DNA of 64,000 bases from Harmothoe impar (taxonomy: Eukaryota; Annelida; Polychaeta; Phyllodocida; Polynoidae), in NCBI GenBank assembly GCA_947462335.1, contig OX381705.1:2666001-2730000 (forward strand), written 5' to 3'. Under the pieces are notes generated by a model, which saw only the letters and a program-made list of their open reading frames with translations, searched no databases and had not been told where the DNA came from. Shown here one piece after another: positions 35,119 through 48,319 of this stretch. The translations under genes were made by a program, and so were the position numbers. The number at the start of each line of letters is the position of its first letter. Within the stretch, counting starts at the first letter, position 1.

Positions 35119-36258
35119 ACAACTACTATGTTACTGGCCAAGGTTCACCAATGGGAATGGTCTTAAGGACTTCCAGGCTGAGGCTGATTGTGGATTGCCT
35201 ATGTCTCCCCAATGCTAAAGGAGGTGTGCAGTATGCTATACAGTAAGTCCAGTGTATTTCTATGGCTCCTTATCATGGCACAATGTAATAAAACGTTCAA
35301 AATGTTATTTTGATAGCTGGGAATGACTGATGATTCTGTTGAGCACATCCATAGAATTTACAATGCCAGTTATTGATTGCCCTATTCACGAACAGCCTTT
35401 TTATGTTTTCATCTAATTCTTTCTTTTTTTGAGATGTGAGATTTTTTTTTTCAGCCAAGTCGAAATACATAGTTTTATAGTCAGAAGGATAGAACAAAAA
35501 CTCCATACTAAATGGTTACTGCACTATTATTTTGTCTTTGGAGTTGTTCTTTTCACATCATTTGCAAGAGATGATATAGCAAAAAAGCACTGGTTATACA
35601 AACACTTCAGGATGTACAGTTTAAATGCTCTACAGGTGTGCAATGAATCACCCACCATGGTAGGTAGAGGTACAAACAGGTAGGTGTAGGGCAGGTGAGG
35701 GTACTACAGGTGAGCTACAGGTGAGAGCAGTATCAAAGGGTAATCTGCACTTGGGAAGGACAGTTTATCAATATGACAAGGTCTGTTGAGGTACGTTATA
35801 CTACACAGGATAAAGGTGGGGCCTGCTAAAGGAGGTGGTAGTTAGTGCCTTCCCTTTTACACCTTCCTTTTGGATACTTATTATAGCAGTAAGCCTAATC
35901 CATCTGAATTGCCTCATTCAGAATTGTACTTTAGTATTTTAGTATCTGTTTAAACATATACTGCAATATTAAAGGAGGCCTGATCAACATAACAACATCT
36001 ATGAACAATAAGTAAAAGTGTTTTCTCATGCTTAGATAAGATGCATCAACATCAGGGCTCAAGGGGAAAGATGTGAAAAGTTAAGAAAAGTCAATTGGAA
36101 TTTTGCGTAGGAAATACTCAGGTTACCCTTCAGTCAAGGGCCCATCTCTCAAGTTTAAACGATTCATTTTGCTCAATATTGCGTAAGTAAAGCAGTGAAC
36201 AATTCATGCAGCCCCTTACATATAGCTTAATGTAAAGGTATAAATGGCTCTCAAATAA

Positions 36259-36370
36259 TCATCCCTCCCTGCCTCCCTGCTTCCCTGCCTGCCTCCCAGC
36301 CTCCCTGCTGCCCTGTCTCCCTCACTGCCTGCCTCCAGGCCTCCCTGCTTACCTCCCTGCCTCCCCCCTC
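36259..36370. repeat. Pyrimidine-rich (cctccctgc)n tract, module C
   Basis: Counterpart of 15785-15892 and 27185-27296. Confidence 0.85.
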
Positions 36371-37115
36371 TCTCTGGACTAAAGCTCTAGATGAAAGCTA
36401 GCTCTGGACGAAAGCTCTAGACGAAAGCCATGCCTTGGACAATTTGCTCTGTATGATTTTATCAGATAATAATGTTTTGCTTATGATGCGATTGGTTGAA
36501 GTGTTCAAGCTGCTGCTCTATCTCTGCTTCACTTTAAGGACCAAAAACATCAGAGCACATATCATCACTCATTCATCTTCTTGGGTAAATTTTACACCTC
36601 TGTGGGCCTTTTACGTTGAATGAATAGAATGAATGAATAGAATGTTACAGAGGCACTGACCAACCCCTGACCTGCTTCTGGCCAGCTTTTGACCAGTTCT
36701 GACCATGCAGTAGCCAGCAACTATGCAAGGCCCACTGCCCACAGCTAGAGTCTCCTTTGATCGGTCATGAAGAGTACATATTAGACTGACGGCGTGGTTG
36801 ATTTGAGAATCTCCAAGGCACCTCATGTCCTCCTTTCTGATTTCCTGGTCACAGAGGGCAGATACAATTTTACAAAGGGGACAAGGGTCATGATGTGTAA
36901 ATAGAAACATTCAGTTCTATAGATTTTCTTTTTAGTTGAAATCCTGCAAAGTAAATACATATGTTAAGCTAGAAATGGGTTCAACGAGTAGCATCCAAAT
37001 TTTCTTCATAGAAGAAAGATTTTTGATGAGAATTGAAAAGCATAATTAGATTTCCTCCTGCAATATCAAGTTAGTCTACTGGTCCTCAGAATGGGCATCA
37101 TGTGTATCTAGAAGC

Positions 37116-37142
37116 AGCTGTAATTATTCTTTGATTAATCCG
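37116..37142. promoter_or_regulatory. AT-rich core, second type, module C (shortened)
   Basis: CTGTAATTATTCTTTGATTAATCC. An internal deletion removed the ATCAAT part but kept CTTTGAT and GATTAATC. Confidence 0.4.
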
Positions 37143-39599
37143 TACTATTTAAACTGTGTGCAAATTGTGTGCTCTGGTAAGAACCTCCCCGGTATCTCAG
37201 ATCTGGGGAAGCGATGAGCATTATATCCATTATGATTAATCTATTTATCATTGCTCATCTAGGGCATACTGGGGACACACTAGGTACATTGACTGCTTTG
37301 ATGTTATATCCTTCAGTCTATTACATCTTTAAAGGATATAGATTAATGTAAAATATATCAGTTTATTATTTTCCTTTTTTTGACAGTTTGCCTATTGTGA
37401 CAACATACCCAACATATGTCCTTATTATATTTCACCTAGTCTGCAAACACACATCAATCATGGCATGTTTTCCTTGTATGTATATGACCTTGTATATAAA
37501 CAGCTCAACAGCCAGTGTTCGGCCTGCCTCTCCCACATCTTACCAAGCCTGCTAAGGGCACAATTCACCAGCTTCCAATCTGTTCTGGTACCCAAGGCAA
37601 TTTAAAGTGGGCCAGGCAGTTGGATTTAGGGACAGATATGGTTATCTAGTCCCTATGCATAAATAAGTTGTTTGTTAATTAGTTTATTGCAGATTCAAAA
37701 TCATTGCTTGCTTTCAGGAGCATCCTTTTACCTTGATCGATTATTTTTTCTTGATTAAAATGGTTTAGGTGTCACATCCAATGTAATGGTGGGTTTAATT
37801 CAAGGGATGGGAAGATTGAGTTTCCCCAAGTGCTACATGTTGTAATCTTAATTTTACAAGAGGTCTGATCGAATGGCATTACAGATACTTATTATTCATA
37901 AGACATTTCTTTCACTTGTCCCTTCTTTGGCATGAGTAGTTGTGGCCATTTCGTTCCATATAATCTGATCGATGAAGGTAGAGCTCCATTTTATAGGTGG
38001 TGTGAATGTGAACAGTCTAAGTCACATTTCATTATTTATGACCCCCTTTTTCAAAGAGTGAGGAGATCCAGATTAGTATGTGTAGGATGTATACATTAGT
38101 CGGTCGAATTCAATCCCACAAATCGCAGTGTGCAAGAAACCCCCATCTGTGACTATTTTATTATCCTTCTCCCAATATGATAATTTGATTAGGCCTTAAA
38201 ACAATTACTTTGATATCAGTCCACACGTGTGTAATGTGAGGAAGATAATGATTGCTGGTGCTGTGGATATGCTGACTATTATATATGCAAGGCATGGATT
38301 TATAAGAAATGATGGTCTTTCCACAACTATTAAAAGATAATTGTGACCATCAAAAGGCCATTAGCGGTTGGTTTCACATACTCATTATCTTCTATTATGT
38401 CTTCGCGTCTTCAGGAATTGAGTCTTATCTTAAGAAATTGATTCCCAAATTAAGTATTTACATATTTACCCATTGTATATCCGGAGGAAGAACTTGATTC
38501 ATAAAAGGTAAAGATGACAAATGTGAAAAATATCTAGCTGCATCTCATCCACTGCAATGATTAACAGGAGGTACAATAACTACATCAGTTCCAAGCAGAA
38601 GTTTCCTATTCTATGTTAATCTCTCCCTCAGGGTGTAAGAATTTGGGTTCAATAGTTTCCCTTGTTTACTGTAAATATCTAATCAGCCACCTGACTGCTA
38701 CCCATTTGTTAAGGCATGATGAGTGCAAGAGTAAATATTTTACTCAGCCATTCTATCATTTATTAGGGACATCTGAAGGGTGAGACATCCATGAGCTCAG
38801 CCTGACATTCAGTTATGCTCATTATATCACAATTGAATCTAATTAACCTAGATCAAAGAGTAGTGAAGATTTCAATAGGCATCCTCATAAAGGAATTTGA
38901 CACAATCTACTCTTATCATGTTAAATCAGTCAGAAGCACCTGAGTGCTGCAGGGTGTGCCAACCTTGATACTATTTTTCTAGACAAGAACTACATTCTAG
39001 TAGGCAGGTGATCTTCCTCAAACAAGATTCCTTTTTATCCCACTCATTTCCTCGATGCTACTTTTTAACAGTATACTTGGGTTTTAACTATTAAAGACTC
39101 TAGGAGCCCTCGGACAGGACCATGGAGGATAGAGGGCATGGTGGATGCTAGCATTATAAGGAATGACTTACCAGACCAAATAATCGACTGCATGTATTGG
39201 TTATTTTTACTGCTGCAGAAGGACTGCCGTAACTTGAGCTAAATGAACTGTGCAAAAAGACGTCCTAGTTCTGCAATTCAATAAGTATTAGGAGGGAAGA
39301 GCTTTTCTGTGTCCATCCAGCCAACTGTGTCTAAAGGTTTATAAAGAAAGGGCTACACACTCCCTGATATCTGTCTCCTACTTTTTTAAGTCACTTGAAA
39401 TATGTCAGCTTTAGATCATCTTCCAGCTGCCACGTCCTGCCATGTTATGACCCATGAGGCGGGAAGCTGTCAGAAACCACTCCAGGATGTATTATGTAGA
39501 GTGATGAACCTGTCAGGGGCGTCTGTAGATGTAGTATGGGTGAGATGAAAGGGTTGATGTAAGGGAAAGGTGAAGGACAGCAGTAGGATAGAAAGATGT

Positions 39600-39825
39600 T
39601 ATGAGCGATGAGGAAAAGTAGGATTGAGTGGAATGAAGAGAGACAGGGGTTCAGGAGGAAGGGTTCTCGAGGTGGAAGGATAGAAGAAAGAAATATAGTG
39701 AAGAAGGAAGTAAGGAAGTGAGGGAGAAGTGGAGGAGGGATGGAAATCAAACAGGAAGGAAGGAAGAAGGGAAGGAAGAAAGGAATAAAGGAGAGAAGAG
39801 AGGGAGGGAAGGAGGGCATCATAAA
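39600..39825. repeat. Purine-rich tract
   Basis: Mostly G and A on the plus strand (ggaaggaaggaagaagggaa type). Related but shorter tracts follow the same module landmark in B (31370-31440) and D (63140-63330). Long Ser/Phe/Pro-rich frames on the minus strand are artefacts. Confidence 0.75.
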
Positions 39826-40187
39826 TATCCAAATACTGAACACAAAATGTTATTAAAATTACAGATTATCTTCCTTTATCCTAGACGTTGTCTTCTTGAT
39901 AGAAGTGTTATGATATAGGTTTTCACCCATCCAATTGACGCATAGATAAATGATGCCTCTCTCATTTATCCGACAATGAGCCCAATTGTAAGAGTGTATG
40001 CTCCATCTAGTCTTTTGATGTGACAAGGGCATGTCTGGAATTGTACCAGAGACAATAGATAGGGGTAGTATTCTTCCTTTTATGTAGGGGCTTTACAGGC
40101 AAAGACAGTTGCAGAATACACAGGTGCCATCTCCCTAGCGCCCCTCTTGTTGATACTAAACAATGTGGGACCTCTTGTGTATATATA

Positions 40188-40395
40188 TGTTGTTGTTGAA
40201 TTTTATTTTGCAAAATATTTTCAGTACATATGAAGTTGTTCAATATGATGCCAGGAAATTCTGAAAGCCAGAATTTCGATAGGATATTTAAACAGTATAT
40301 ACACGGGAATTCTGGCTTTCAGAATTTCCTGGCATCATATTGAACAACTTCATATGTACTGAGAATATTTTGCAAAATAATATTTAACAACAACA
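40188..40395. repeat. Nearly perfect 88-bp inverted repeat with 32-bp spacer
   Basis: The left arm 40188-40275 and right arm 40308-40395 are complementary with about three mismatches. Shared landmarks are TGTTGTTGTT, TTTGCAAAATATT, CAGTACATATGAAGTTGTTC and CCAGGAAATTCTGAAAGCC. A transcript would form an ~88-bp RNA duplex. No coding capacity. Confidence 0.9.
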
Positions 40396-40754
40396 CCAAC
40401 AACCCCCCATCTCCACTCTATCTGACACCTAACTGAATGGGAGTCAGCTGCAGTGGCCTCGCTGTGTCCACCTGGATCAATTTGACAGGGAGTCAGAACA
40501 AAAGGCCCTTTTTGCCGCTTGAGTGAGTCCCCAACACGGATGTTGTAATCCGATTGACATGGCCCCTTTTTACATCAGACACCACAGACAGAGACCAGCG
40601 TCTGTTGGACCGGATGTTGGTCAGTCCATGGCTGGTCGTATTGACGGTTTGTGAGCAGCCATTTTGTCTGACATTCCCTGCACAGACCTGATACCACACA
40701 CAGAGAGTGGGCCGTGTCACTGATACTACACTGATATTCCTAGGCTCCTTATAT

Positions 40755-41070
40755 GACCAATCTCTCAGTCACTAGTACCTAACCTAGTAAGTCATGGCTC
40801 CCTATACGACCAACCTAGATTAGTTATTATTGCCAAGTTAGTCAGTACTGACCAACCCACCTTAGTCTTTTTATTTCCAGGGGGAGCTACTGAGTGGTCA
40901 TCACAGGTGGCCCCAACTAGTGGTATACAAATACAACACACCAATAATGAACCTAGGTTAGTCATTACTGACTGACCCCTTGGTCATTTTTGAATATAAC
41001 TTTGCCATAGTGACTAACACTCATAGGACCAACCTACGTTAGTCTGTACTGACTAACCCTTTCAACCTAT
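40755..41070. repeat. Irregular 'gaccaaccta.gttagt' repeats
   Basis: Variants of gaccaacctaggttagtca followed by 'tactgac' recur at about 40760, 40815, 40855, 40950 and 41025 with irregular spacing. Confidence 0.5.
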
Positions 41071-41250
41071 GGATTTTCAGTGTACAAGGTTGATGTGGCT
41101 CTGCTGGGGAATCTGTTGCAAGAGGCTAGATTGAGAATTTCCATCACATAGAACTAGTGATATAATTATCACTTATACCTCTTTGAGTTATCATTTAACA
41201 TTTAAGAGATCAAGGTCAAGATTATTTCTGTAACAGATATTTTTATTTCG

Positions 41251-41323
41251 GGTTTGCCAGCCGCGCCAGCGGCCCGGGAACGTAGTGACCGGTGGCGCCG
41301 CCTTCAGGCGGCGCCGGCAAACC
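41251..41323. repeat. GC-rich foldback
   Basis: GGTTTGCC (41251) pairs with GGCAAACC (41316). Inside lies a perfect GGCGCCGCC-TTCA-GGCGGCGCC hairpin (41294-41315). A GTGACGTCAC site follows at 41367. It stands out sharply from the AT-rich flanks. Confidence 0.75.
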
Positions 41324-41390
41324 CTATTAATGTTTTCGTTTTGTAGGCGGCGCTCATGGGGCGCCTGTGACGTCACAAGACAGATTGTGG

Positions 41391-41440
41391 TCACGAAAAT
41401 AATGAGTCACGAAAATAATGAGTCACGAAAATAATGAGTT
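41391..41440. repeat. Three 16-bp units with TGAGTCA
   Basis: tcacgaaaataatgag repeated three times. The junctions create AP-1-like TGAGTCA sites. Function is not shown. Confidence 0.75.
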
Positions 41441-41723
41441 GTTCATTTACTACTGCTCTGATCGAGATTTGGAAAGCAACATCGTGTTCGCAATTAAATT
41501 TTGTATAAGAATAGACCTTTAAAATAGTCTTTTTAGAAATTCGATGAATTCAACCCTCAACCAAATTTTCGGGGGGGGGGGTTAAGGCCTAATTCATCTA
41601 TGGTACGTGTAGATATAGGATGTTTTATAGTACTTAGGCTTTGTTTCAATCAACCCCCAAACGAAGTCAACGAAAAAAAAAGGCATCGTCTCAAAACGAA
41701 TGTGCGACGACGTAGATCTACTA

Positions 41724-41795
41724 GCTTCGTCCGGGAATCGAACCCGGCTCTCCCGCGTGCAAGGCGAGGGCGCTAACCACTCCACCATCTCGGCC
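41724..41795 (-). tRNA. tRNA-Ala(TGC)-like pseudogene or SINE head
   Basis: The minus strand has an A box (TGGTGGAGTGGTTAGC), an anticodon arm CTCGC-CTTGCAC-GCGGG with anticodon TGC, and a T arm CCGGG-TTCGATT-CCCGG with a good B box. The ends do not pair into a normal 7-bp acceptor stem (GGCCGAG against ACGAAGC), so a working tRNA is unlikely. A T-run at 41673-41681 downstream could end Pol III transcription. The whole fits a tRNA-derived SINE head. Confidence 0.6.
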
Positions 41796-43249
41796 TCGTT
41801 TCCTTTGTGCTCCTCAGTTGACGACCTGTATAGCGAGAAGTCACAGGGGCGTATCCAGGGGGGGGGGGGGGTCGGGCAGCAAACCCGACCGTGGTCAAAG
41901 CCACATTTTTCTTGTAGACCTGATAATAGGCTACCGTTTTACGTTTACTCAGAATGCTTCGTGCTACTGCTAGAGTCCCTGTCTAATCAGAAATGTAAAC
42001 ACTTACTGTTCAGGACATGTTACTGTCTACCTCAAATCACTCAGGACCCTCACCTAGTTAGGTGTCCAGTTGAAAAAGAGTGGAAACCCCAGCCACACCC
42101 AGAGGCCACTAACTGGTGGTTGCTGACTCTGCAGTTACTTTTTATGCCTGCAGAGATCTCAGCCTTGTCATGGTGCCTCAAGATGTCCTGATCATCTGTC
42201 CAGTGTGCTGTGACAGCAAACCAGTGCCAAGTGTGTCACAGCCAGTGCTGCAAAGTACCTTGCTGTCAGTGATGCACCTCATTCAAAACACCCTTCCCAA
42301 GACTTTATTTCTCTATACTAAAGTCTACAGCACATGGATGATGGATACACATGTATATCATACATTGTGAAAACTTCAGAGGATCTAATGTGAGAAATAA
42401 AGTTTAAATGTTGTTCAAGAAAAAATAGCCAGGAGAGTATCCACCCTGTGAATGCAGTACTGTGAGTTAAGCATCTCTCCCTTATTGATCTACTTAAATT
42501 GTGATTATGGCACGTACAGTCAGAGTGATTTATCACTCTGATCATGGTCACTTGTAACCTAGAGTAGAGCTTCATGGTAAGTCTGAGCTGGAGACGGGAG
42601 GAGGTGCTCCATACAAGAGAGTTAGTGTGTGGTTCGGGTAAACATAGCGAGGGACATCAAAGGGATTCCACATAAAATTAATTTTGATTCTGCGTAAAAT
42701 TAACCATGATTTAATCTTGAAATCAACCGTGACTGTCACCACAGAAAAAAACACGGTCAAATTATGTTGTGAAAATTACCAGTGAATCACAGTATTTTGA
42801 CAATTTTCTTAAAGTGTAGGCTAAACCCCAGTCTCATTCATCTTTTTATATTGTGATTATGGCACAAATATCCTGAGTGATATAACACTCTGACTATGGT
42901 TATTTGGGACCTTGAGCAGATCTTTATGGTCAGCTGGAGATAAGCTGCTCCATATAAGTGAGTTGGTGTGTGGGTAAGGTAAACATAGGGTTGGACATCA
43001 CAGGGACATCAGATGGGCATGGTGACTACTGCTGTCTGCCTCACTGCATGCTGCCCTCTGCACTCTCTGTGCTGATTATCACTCACTAAGATGTCTGCAG
43101 TCTCTGCACTAAAGGGCCTGGTCAAATGTAACTTGTAGTCAGAGCCATATGAGAGGTATCATGGACTTGCCTTTTATTATCTGGCTGGTATGTAGCATAG
43201 TAGATGGATTAAACTCACTCAAGAGGTGAAAATACGTCAATTTGATACC

Positions 43250-44109
43250 AAACATGCTAAGATAACATCAGTGCCTCAATAGATTTAGGATAGAGACCAC
43301 ATCTTCAAAGACCAATGTATACCTAGCAGACAATTCATAACTAGCTGAAAATTGTGACCTTAATACCTCCAATTGTTTTCCTTTAATATGTCTTGATTTC
43401 CACAGGCAGAGTATGAGTGTTAGCAGCAAGGCTAAGCCCACTCTGAGTGCCCACTCCATGTTTGAGACCTTGAACATCCAGAAAGGTCCTGATTCAGCAT
43501 GGCTGGAGAGGTTTTGTAGCCAGCCGACCATTTTGGGGTTCTTCCTTTGAAGTCGACGACGAGGTGGAAGGGGTCGTGACTGTCCACACCTTTAGAGTAC
43601 CACTGAGGCGGGAAGCTCACAGAGAACCTATTTATATACCATGCACTCCTTTCATGTCAGCCAACCTGATGGAAGTATGGTCACCTGCTCATAGCCACTG
43701 CTGAGGATGTAATCCAAGTACAGCCCATCATCAGGAATAACCAACTTTAAGGTGGATGTCAAACCAAATGTTTAGCGACTGGAAATTCATTGTAAGGACA
43801 CCATGTGCCACTGATCCACGGCATACCCTCTTTGTGTATTTTGAAAATATGTAGGAAAAGGGTCCCAACAGATCTAGCCAGTGGCACACAATGGGTTCAT
43901 AAGTGAAACGTGAGAAAGAATGAGGACATCTAATATTGAATATGTTTGTTGGACCTGATTTCATCATCAGTCCTGCAATGTGAGCCACTCTATGAAAATT
44001 GGCTCTAATAAGCAATAAGGAGGTCGGCCTCTCATGGAGCGGCAAGGTTTGTGTCTGCTTTGTTTGTTCTACGTGACAATTGCTGCAGCTGGGAGAACAA
44101 GCTGTGGCC
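43250..44109. repeat. Start of old module D (conserved block and flank)
   Basis: 'ttcagcatggctggag' (43496), 'tttggggttcttcctttga' and 'gtcgtgactgtccacacctt' (43573) match the conserved block of A (13205-13400) and Z. No gene recognised. Confidence 0.5.
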
Positions 44110-44117
44110 ATAGTGAG

Positions 44118-44570
44118 TAGGGATGTCATTGCTATCAAATTTTATAGGTTATCAGGTATTCACTATTTTGGTGTCGATTTGTTTGATATATCAGTTATTA
44201 GGTATAACACAAAAATGGTAAATTTAACAGGAAAACAGTATGTCTTGTGGCTTCAAATGACCACATTATCACAGTAAATGATAATAAATATACCGGGTAA
44301 GAGAAAAGATTGAGGCCCCCGACTGTTTGTTTAAAATACGATAATTCAATCTTTTGTATAGGACCCTAAAATGTCCATATTACCATCATTTCCTTTGTCA
44401 TATTGGTTAAAAGACCATAGTTCAGCTTCTAACAGGAATATCTGAAAAATTCTTTCAACGTTAGAAAGCTGAGATTCAGGGGGTATCGATACACATGGTT
44501 TTAATAGCCATTATCGGTTATCTAAGAAGTTGTAGATATATCGATACCTATGATACCAACGACATCCCTA
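44118..44570. mobile_element. Non-autonomous hAT-type MITE, 8-bp TSD
   Basis: The 8-bp duplication ATAGTGAG is at 44110-44117 and 44571-44578. Terminal inverted repeats are TAGGGATGTCATTGCTATC and GATACCAACGACATCCCTA. TAGGG-type ends and an 8-bp TSD are hallmarks of hAT. It is 453 bp with no transposase frame. Confidence 0.8.
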
Positions 44571-44578
44571 ATAGTGAG

Positions 44579-47500
44579 TATTTCTGGTATGCCACACACA
44601 TCCAAGCTTTTAAAGCCTAATATATGTTTTATAAATATGTTTTTAAGATAAAATCATAAAGAGAATAATCAATCATAGATACTGCCAAGTGGACACTTCT
44701 CAATGTGATCAATTTAGATTTCTGGAATATGTGCATGCTATCACTTTCTACTTTGAAAACATTAGTTTGTCATTTTTTGAACGATGTCGCCCTATGATGC
44801 ATTATCAAATAGTTTCCTGTCATCAGATGTGAAGTAGAGATCATGGTACCTTACACTGTGCTGTTCATGGATAGAATTCAGAAAGTTTCTCCAGTCTCAA
44901 ACACAGAATCAAACTTTACGCTGCTATTTTTGACATGTGTTATTCGTTGTGCGGTTCCAGTGACATGAATTAAAACCTGGACTAAAGTTGACATGAAATA
45001 TCTATTGTTATCTAATGCATCCATCAATGGGCCGGCCACATTATGCTGTTTGATGACATCAGAGACATCAAAGTGGAGTGTTATTTTTAAAATTAGTTTT
45101 TGTGGTAACTGAGGTTATTACAGGAATATAATATTTTTCCTCATTCATCTTGTGTACACCATTCATTTAGATTAAAGAACACTAAATGCTATGCTTTCCC
45201 CCAGACAATTGTGTACTGTACTTTCCTTTCCCCTTCCTTTTTGAATTATGTGGTACATAGCTACTGAAACTGAAACACTGTGTTTCAAAACATTTGATTA
45301 TCTAAGGACAAGTTTATATCTTCATTTCTAAGTCTACCACCAAACGCCCACAAACCAGCCTTACTTTTGAATGTTATTGCCGCAGTAGTGGTTGACAGCA
45401 ATGACAACTCTTACTTACCTGTAAAGGAAGAAAAAACATAACATGTAAGCACTTGTGGTTAGCAATGTGGGTCTATGTCATGGTAGAAATATGCTTTCTA
45501 CTCTGAATTGTATTCCGCGCCGAATTGGAGCAATCAGCTAGTGCAGTACTACAGACAAATTCTATTTACACACTAAACATTAGATCTAACCTTGATAATA
45601 TTCCCAACAATAGATTTATAAAAAGTTACGTCCAGTTAAGAAGTTTTAAAGCATACTTCTACTAGTATAAGAGCGTTTGCACTGTTGTAAGTTGATTGCT
45701 CTTACCTGCTCAACTGCTTTTCCTCAGTTCCTCCTCTACTCCCAGACATGCCACATACTCACTTGCTATATACTGTGTATGGCCACATCAGATCAATGTT
45801 CGCCCCCCACCCATTGTCTGGTGAGTGGTTACCTACAAAGCCTGCTATGCGTGTCTGTACAGTACCTATATAGGTAAGGATCACACACTCAGACAGCTAG
45901 AGTACAAGGACAGTGTTATGGATACATCTGTTTGTACTAGCTGAGGTTGAGGCTATTTCTGCTGTATAAGTGTACTACTACCGTAAAACACCTGCTATAG
46001 GATGACCCCACTTATAAGCCAAACCCCCAACTTGAGACAAATTGTCCTTTACAGCAAAAGATTTACAAATCAAGGTTCTCTTTAATCTAATGTAATGAAA
46101 CCCCTACTATAAGCCACAACCCTAATACATTGAGAAATACATTTGGCTTATAGAAATAAAGAACGCCAACATTTGTCTTAAGGTAGTGACTGGACATCAC
46201 ATATATGCTTAGTGGTATCCACTTGTGTCTGTTGCTTGTTATTCTACTAGTGACTTTCAATATACGCTAGGTTCATCTTGGCTTCGATTGTTAATCATCA
46301 TCATCATCATCATATAGATGCGTTGATTGATTTGTTTGATCTCAGTCTCTTGTTGCAGATAAATTATGATCAATAAAGGCTGTTTACACTAAAGACACTT
46401 ACTTTATCTCAACTCTCAAGTATAAGCGAATTAATTAGATTACAGCAATATGGTCCAGATGAACTACTTTCCGTCAGTCTGTCTCTAACTTGTTCTTTTG
46501 TTGTACTTCCCAGTTTAATATAATTATCACATCTTTCAGCCTCAGCACACACAGACAGTGTGAAGGGGCCTGCAGCGGCCTACCACTGGGGGGATAAGTG
46601 AGGACATTAAGGGGATTGGCAGTTGTAGAAATGTCAACACCAGGAGGGGAATACCCAACAGGCAGAGAAAGTTGATGTCTACAACTATGTCAACTTACAA
46701 CTCTGAGCTAAATTAAAAACACCCTGTATTTGTCATCACTCTTGTTTCAGATGGCAACTTCTTTGTTGGGTATATTGTAGCTTAAACCATATATTCACAG
46801 TTGGCACAGAAATGATTGACTATTGCCAAAGTTAATTAACCAAATACCAACGTTTTGTTTGATATGATGATGTATACCATCAGGGACACAATGGTATGGG
46901 ACTGAAGGAGGCAGCAGTGTACAGGTAGTAGGCAGGCAGCACATATTGGGTGGCTAATCTTCTCCCTGCCTGCCCCAGTAGTCTGTGGTAGTGCCTGCAG
47001 AACGGGGCGACTGTAAACACAGCCTCATGGGGATTGATCGGAGACAGAGACAAGTCACTGCAGCCAATTAGGGCCTGATATAATCTGATGACTCATTCAT
47101 GCAGATACCTAAATTCCACCAACCTGCAGCAATGTATGGCAAACTTGTCCTAACTTTATGTAACACAGTAGATCACAAACCTACCTTACCAGTTTTGGGA
47201 CACATGACCACATAGAATAGGTATGCTTCAAAAAAGGGCTTTTCTACCTAAGCACCTGGGAGTCATGGGGGTGGACCCAGGTGTTTGGAACTAAGGGGAA
47301 TCATTTTTAATGGTCGTGCTACCCACAGTTAATACATCTACACATTGATATGTTGACACCCTTACATATTTCTGAGTCCTGACAACTTCAATTTGTCCTG
47401 TGAATGTGCATCTTCAGATGATCGTACCTTAGTGGATATGGCTATCAGTGCCTCGGTTCCTTAGCTGATAGTGTGGCTAGAAGTTACAAAGTCCATTATT

Positions 47501-48319
47501 GACTGAATCTATCTGAGCCAGTAGAAGCCATTAGACTTAGAGCCACTAGTTTTATCCTCATGAGTCTTTCATGATGCAATTTGAGTCCTTTATTATTCAT
47601 TCTGAGAAGTGTGGGTGAACTGATCCATATCAGCTTTGTCAAAAAGCATTAGGTAAGCAAATAAAATGAATAAAATAATAAAAAGAAATATTAATCAAAT
47701 GAGGAGGCCTGATCAGCTGAAATAGGAAATTGTGTTGGGAACTGAGAGGGCAAACATCATCAGACTAAGACCGTCTTTAGTATTCATAATTTTACATTAC
47801 TTTTTATTTGTCTGTAATACCACCCTCCCATGCCATTTACGAGAGGCCTGTTTGGCTCCATATTATTCTGCACCCTTCTACTCTGCTTTTCCTTATCATA
47901 CATCAGGACATCTTGCCATTCTACCCACCTTCAAGTGTACAAATAACTAGCAGGAGATTGCCCACCAATGTTTATAACAGAATACCAAAGACTAGGTGTA
48001 GTGTAGTTTTATTACACTGCTGGGTGTGGCTGAACATTACCTGATGGTTTAACTCATGTTCATGGATACTGTTGTTTGAAGTATTCGTCAGATGATGGTC
48101 AATGCTGAGACATATCTTTTGTTAGTCCACAAATACACTATATGTTTACTGACTATTTATGCAGCCATGTGTTCAGCCAAATCTGCCTTCAAATGCCTTT
48201 TACCAGGACTATCCCACTGATGACTCAATTTTGTCTGATTTATCCAGGCGCTACTTATAAATACTTTTCTGGGTTATTACCTAATTCTTAGTCCACAATC
48301 ATTGCGAGTTCAAAGGATT
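44579..48319. other. Old module D, eroded part without recognised genes
   Basis: Contains a diverged relative of the 30031 MITE at about 45985-46170, (CAT)n at 46294-46312, and the 'tttactgac' block near 48140. I see no supported exon. Confidence 0.4.
45985..46170. repeat. Diverged relative of the CCGTAAAAC foldback family
   Basis: Begins TACCGTAAAACACCTGCTATA, with 'cttataagcc', 'ctataagcc' and 'ggcttatag' motifs like those in 30031-30250. The far terminal repeat is not preserved. Confidence 0.45.

Larger units (their letters stand above)
31991..39590. repeat. Module C of the ~8-kb tandem array
   Basis: About 7.6 kb, uninterrupted by large insertions, so it is the best reference copy. It starts at 'caggtctctcatccag' (32003; A 11484) and ends after 'gctgtcagaaaccactcca' (about 39465) and 'gtgaaggacagcag'. 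No protein-coding gene recognised. Confidence 0.8.
39826..43249. other. Intermodule region, no gene recognised
   Basis: Holds the foldback at 40188, the GC hairpin at 41251, 16-bp repeats at 41391, a tRNA-like sequence at 41724 and long G-runs (41572-41582, 41858-41871). Open frames at 41700-42191 and 42116-42370 include a small CPVCC-type cluster but no domain that I recognise. Confidence 0.4.

Noticed and set aside
39445..39843. Ser/Phe/Pro-rich minus-strand frame
   Set aside because: It reads the purine-rich tract backwards; the counterparts in B and D are not conserved as protein.
41724..41795. Functional tRNA-Ala gene
   Set aside because: Anticodon and T arms are good, but the acceptor stem does not pair; treated as a pseudogene or SINE head.
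41700..42370. Possible exon with a CPVCC cluster
   Set aside because: The first frame crosses the tRNA-like sequence and a poly-G run; no family match recognised and no splice phase support.
43268..43620. Minus-strand frames with a Leu-rich stretch and FKGRTP-type motif
   Set aside because: They overlap the block conserved in Z, A, C and D, but frames do not stay open at matching positions, so coding is not supported.
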